The translations under genes and the position numbers were made by a program. 64,000 nucleotides of DNA from Kordiimonas gwangyangensis DSM 19435 = JCM 12864 (GTDB taxonomy: Bacteria; Pseudomonadota; Alphaproteobacteria; Sphingomonadales; Kordiimonadaceae): positions 250,477 through 314,476 of the forward strand of contig NZ_AQXF01000004.1 of the NCBI RefSeq assembly GCF_000375545.1. Direction: 5' to 3'. Below are positions 61,858 through 64,000 of this stretch, one piece after another (position 1 is the stretch's first letter; every line of letters starts with the position of its first letter). The notes beneath the pieces were generated by a model. The model was not told the origin of the DNA, did not search any database, and saw only the letters and a program-made list of their open reading frames with translations.

Positions 61858-63180
61858 TCAGGCGCTTGAGTTTGCGACAGTTTCCACAAGCTTGCGGAAC
61901 GCCATGGCCGCAGACGCTGTTGCCGCCACATTCAGGCATCTCTCGTCATCTTCCGCCACATGGTGATAGCGGTGAATGCCGAACACGCCTGCCGCGCGCG
62001 GGTAGCCTGCCTTGACCACCTCGTCCAGTTCGCCTGCGGTCAACACGTCAGTTGAAAGCGGGCGCTCATAGCCGGCTTCACCGGCAAAAATCTCACGCGC
62101 GAGTGGCAGAAGTGCGGGCGAGATGGAAAGGAAACGCTGGCTGTCCACGCTTGGCAGTGGCACCAGGTAGCCGGGCAGGTCATGCCAGTCGCGTGCCGCG
62201 ACATTGGCGCCCACATGCAGCCAGAAGCGGGTTTTGTCGGGTGGCGGCGCGATCTCTTTCATCGCTTCCGCCGCGCCCAGATATTCATACTCGTGCCCGG
62301 TGTTGCAGATGAAAGCGAGGTCATGGTCCGGCAGCGCGGCCGCAGCCCAGCGCGCCAGATCAAGCCATGCCGCGACACCCGGCCCGCGCTCCGCCGCACA
62401 TGTGAACCAGCCGGAACGCGGGGTGGATACCGCCAGCCAATGCCCTTTGCCGCGGTCCATGCGGCCAACAAAATTGAACGCCGGGCGGCGGCCGCCTTCA
62501 CCCTCAATGGTGAGGCGCGCTGCCTTGCCCGCAATCGCGCCGGCGAGGAAGGCGTCAGCGTCCTCAGGCGCCATCAGCGCCAGCGGGCCGCTGAACATCG
62601 GCTTGCGGCCATCGGTATTGAGCGCAATCATCTTGCCTGTGGGGCCGTTCGTGATGGCCACGACCGCGTTGGCGCCGCCTGCAAAGGCGGCCTCAATCGG
62701 CCCCCGTACGGGTTTTGCAAGCAGGCTGGACCAACGCCGGTGTGGCAGGTCCACAAGCGCGATGGCCCCGGTCAGCGACCCTGCTGCGCGGCCCTTTGCG
62801 TCAACTCTGACAAGCGGGCCGGAGACACCCTTGGGTCCAGTGGTCATTACTATCGGCTGTGGGTAGATCGGTGCTGTGGTGTCACCGCAGCGCAATTCAG
62901 CGGTATCTACCTCGAAGAAGGGGGCAGAGAATGTCTGGCGCTCAATGGTGTAACCGGCAGCTTCCAGTTCTGCCGCGAGCCAGTTACCACACGCCGTATC
63001 ACCAACGCCGCCCGCGCGCTTGTTGCCAAAGCCAACGTAGCGTTTGAGGTCGGACTCAATCGTACCAACTGAATTTGCAGCAGGTGTCGGGCCGGGCTGC
63101 GCTGCCTTTGCGCCGAAGGGCAGCAGGGACAAAGCCACACTGGCACCCAGAAAGGTTCGTCTGCTTGTGTCCATCATCAA
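61858..63180 (-). CDS. Tat-exported M28-like peptidase homologue, metal ligands partly lost
   Basis: A 440-aa periplasmic protein with a twin-arginine signal (SRRTFLGASVALSLLPFGAKA). A PA-like insert (about residues 100-215) and the M28 zinc-aminopeptidase core follow. The usual His-x-Asp of the first metal ligand region is replaced by STPRSGWFTCAAERGPG. Later elements remain: ICNTGHEYEYLGA (normally EE.G..GS) and FGIHRYHHVAEDDERCLN. Activity is therefore doubtful; it may be a binding or non-canonical hydrolase. It is divergent from the GntR gene. Confidence 0.75.
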   Translation of the reverse strand: MMMDTSRRTFLGASVALSLLPFGAKAAQPGPTPAANSVGTIESDLKRYVGFGNKRAGGVGDTACGNWLAAELEAAGYTIERQTFSAPFFEVDTAELRCGDTTAPIYPQPIVMTTGPKGVSGPLVRVDAKGRAAGSLTGAIALVDLPHRRWSSLLAKPVRGPIEAAFAGGANAVVAITNGPTGKMIALNTDGRKPMFSGPLALMAPEDADAFLAGAIAGKAARLTIEGEGGRRPAFNFVGRMDRGKGHWLAVSTPRSGWFTCAAERGPGVAAWLDLARWAAAALPDHDLAFICNTGHEYEYLGAAEAMKEIAPPPDKTRFWLHVGANVAARDWHDLPGYLVPLPSVDSQRFLSISPALLPLAREIFAGEAGYERPLSTDVLTAGELDEVVKAGYPRAAGVFGIHRYHHVAEDDERCLNVAATASAAMAFRKLVETVANSSA

Positions 63181-63271
63181 ATGCCTTTCGCTGCTTTAGT
63201 GCCGACACCAGGGCCGAGCCCGGCGTATCTTCCCGAGACAGACAGTCGTTCACACATGAGTGAATGTCAAT

Positions 63272-63307
63272 AATTGTACGACAATTCCATACCTATTGTA
63301 TGACTTC
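63272..63307. promoter_or_regulatory. GntR/FCD-type operator pair between the M28-like and gntR genes
   Basis: TTGTACGACAA (63274-63284) fits the FadR-subfamily consensus TNGTNNNACNA and lies in the perfect palindrome AATTGT-ACG-ACAATT. A second site, TTGTATGACTT (63297-63307), lies 23 bp away and matches except at its last base. Both lie 40-75 bp before the gntR start. Confidence 0.6.
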
Positions 63308-63347
63308 TGTTGAGTATGGGCCTTCCTGTCGCTATCATGCGCGGCAT

Positions 63348-64000
63348 ATGAACACGATGATCACAGCAAGGGCTGCAACGGCCACACCGAAGCGCGCAGT
63401 TGTCGCGGCAGATGACGTGGCGGAAGCGCTGCGGCAGCGGATCCAGTCTAATGAGCTTGTGCCCGGAGAATGGCTGCGCGAAGCCCGGCTATGCGGCGAG
63501 TTTGGCGTGGGTCGCTCCATCGCGCGCCGGGCGCTCAGGATACTCGGTGAGGACGGGCTTGTTGAGCTGGAAGAAAACCGTGGTGCCCGTGTATCAGCCA
63601 CCACCGTTGAAGAAGTGTTTGACTTGTATGAAGTCCGTGCCGCGCTTTATGGTCTCGCGGCCCGTGTCGCCTGCATGCGTATGACCGACGATGAGATTGC
63701 CGGTGTGCTGGAACAAATTGACCAGTTGCTTGAGGCTGCCGACAAAAACGATACCGCCGAACACATCATCGATTTGAGTGAAGCGATTTTCAGCACGTTC
63801 GCGCGCTATGCCAGTGCGGACGCCCAGAAAATGATCGCGTCCGTCCGGCGCAAGACACGGTTTCATTTTTCCTATGTGGCGCTTGCGCTGAACTCCAACG
63901 GCCCCGGCCCCTATGCGCATTGGCGCGAGGTCCGTGCAGCGCTTGCTGGGCGCGATGTGGATGGCGCAAGCCAGGCCGCGCGCAACATCCTTTATTTCAT
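63348..64000 (+). CDS. GntR-family (FadR/FCD subfamily) transcriptional regulator, 3' end outside the window
   Basis: The visible 217 residues have an N-terminal winged helix (VAEALRQRIQSNELVPGEWL, then RLCGEFGVGRSIARRALRIL and GLVELEENRGARV). The FCD-type helical effector domain (EVFDLYEVRAALYGLAAR, DLSEAIFSTFARYA) is cut at the right edge. FCD regulators bind small carboxylic acids. The start is the ATG at 63348, or possibly 63357. It is divergent from the M28-like gene and may control it through the sites between them. Confidence 0.87.
   Translation, partial: MNTMITARAATATPKRAVVAADDVAEALRQRIQSNELVPGEWLREARLCGEFGVGRSIARRALRILGEDGLVELEENRGARVSATTVEEVFDLYEVRAALYGLAARVACMRMTDDEIAGVLEQIDQLLEAADKNDTAEHIIDLSEAIFSTFARYASADAQKMIASVRRKTRFHFSYVALALNSNGPGPYAHWREVRAALAGRDVDGASQAARNILYF

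Noticed and set aside
61722-61860. Leftward frame ending in LGPVGICAVF and NFFGITMLIEA as a gene remnant
   Set aside because: It looks protein-like at its end, but its upstream part is only an antisense reading of the M28-like gene, it has no start or ribosome-binding site, and no family is recognised.

Overview
The window comes from a GC-rich alphaproteobacterium. The evidence is the conserved mutM-ubiE-ubiB-coaBC-dut block, the membrane-anchored CycM-type cytochrome c, an ScfR-type fatty-acyl regulator, an ACT-domain prephenate dehydratase and the alphaproteobacterial style of the operons. A marine, Kordiimonadales-like lineage is plausible, but that is an inference from gene content. No phage, insertion sequence or CRISPR array is visible, and both ends cut a gene (mutM on the left, a GntR regulator on the right).

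Layout. 1-6.1 kb: DNA repair, ubiquinone, coenzyme A and dUTPase genes, a MoeB/ThiF enzyme and a DsrE-like protein. 6.2-12.5 kb: a small ribbon-helix-helix-like operon, an Asp/Glu racemase, PheA, cytochrome c, an NlpC/P60 peptidase with a MarR regulator, an M17 aminopeptidase and a 2Fe-2S ferredoxin. 13-20.4 kb: ScfR, serine dehydratase, an acyl-CoA synthetase, an alkyltransferase-like protein and a possible copper-related envelope pair. 20.4-26 kb: an RND efflux pair and a nucleotide-sugar epimerase.

26-37.2 kb: a CoA-dependent aromatic pathway, best explained as aerobic 2-aminobenzoate (anthranilate) breakdown through 2-aminobenzoyl-CoA. It lies in three leftward units: SDR; marR-hydratase-dehydrogenase-ligase; thioesterase-RidA-monooxygenase/reductase. 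Each unit starts just downstream of the same palindromic operator. Secreted-protein, S41 peptidase and hemerythrin genes on the other strand are interleaved. Two secreted paralogues with a common C-terminal tail lie divergent from two of these promoters.

37.5-43.5 kb: an exopolysaccharide export module (phosphatase, outer-membrane barrel, Wza-like and Wzc-like proteins). 43.6-48.3 kb: tRNA-Ser(GGA), a secreted TonB-C domain protein, a chemoreceptor and a BaiN/HI0933 flavoprotein.

48.3-61.7 kb: a two-armed island. The left arm is cbpA-cbpM-P-type ATPase. The right arm is Na/Pi cotransporter, AMP-phosphorylase-like, PRPP-synthetase-like, beta-CASP hydrolase, acetate kinase and phosphoketolase. 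The arms diverge from one FNR/CRP-type palindrome. Together the right arm reads as a phosphate-dependent route from nucleotides or pentoses to acetyl phosphate and ATP, probably for low oxygen or starvation; this is inference. The window closes with a Tat-exported M28-like protein divergent from a GntR/FCD regulator, with a matching operator between them.
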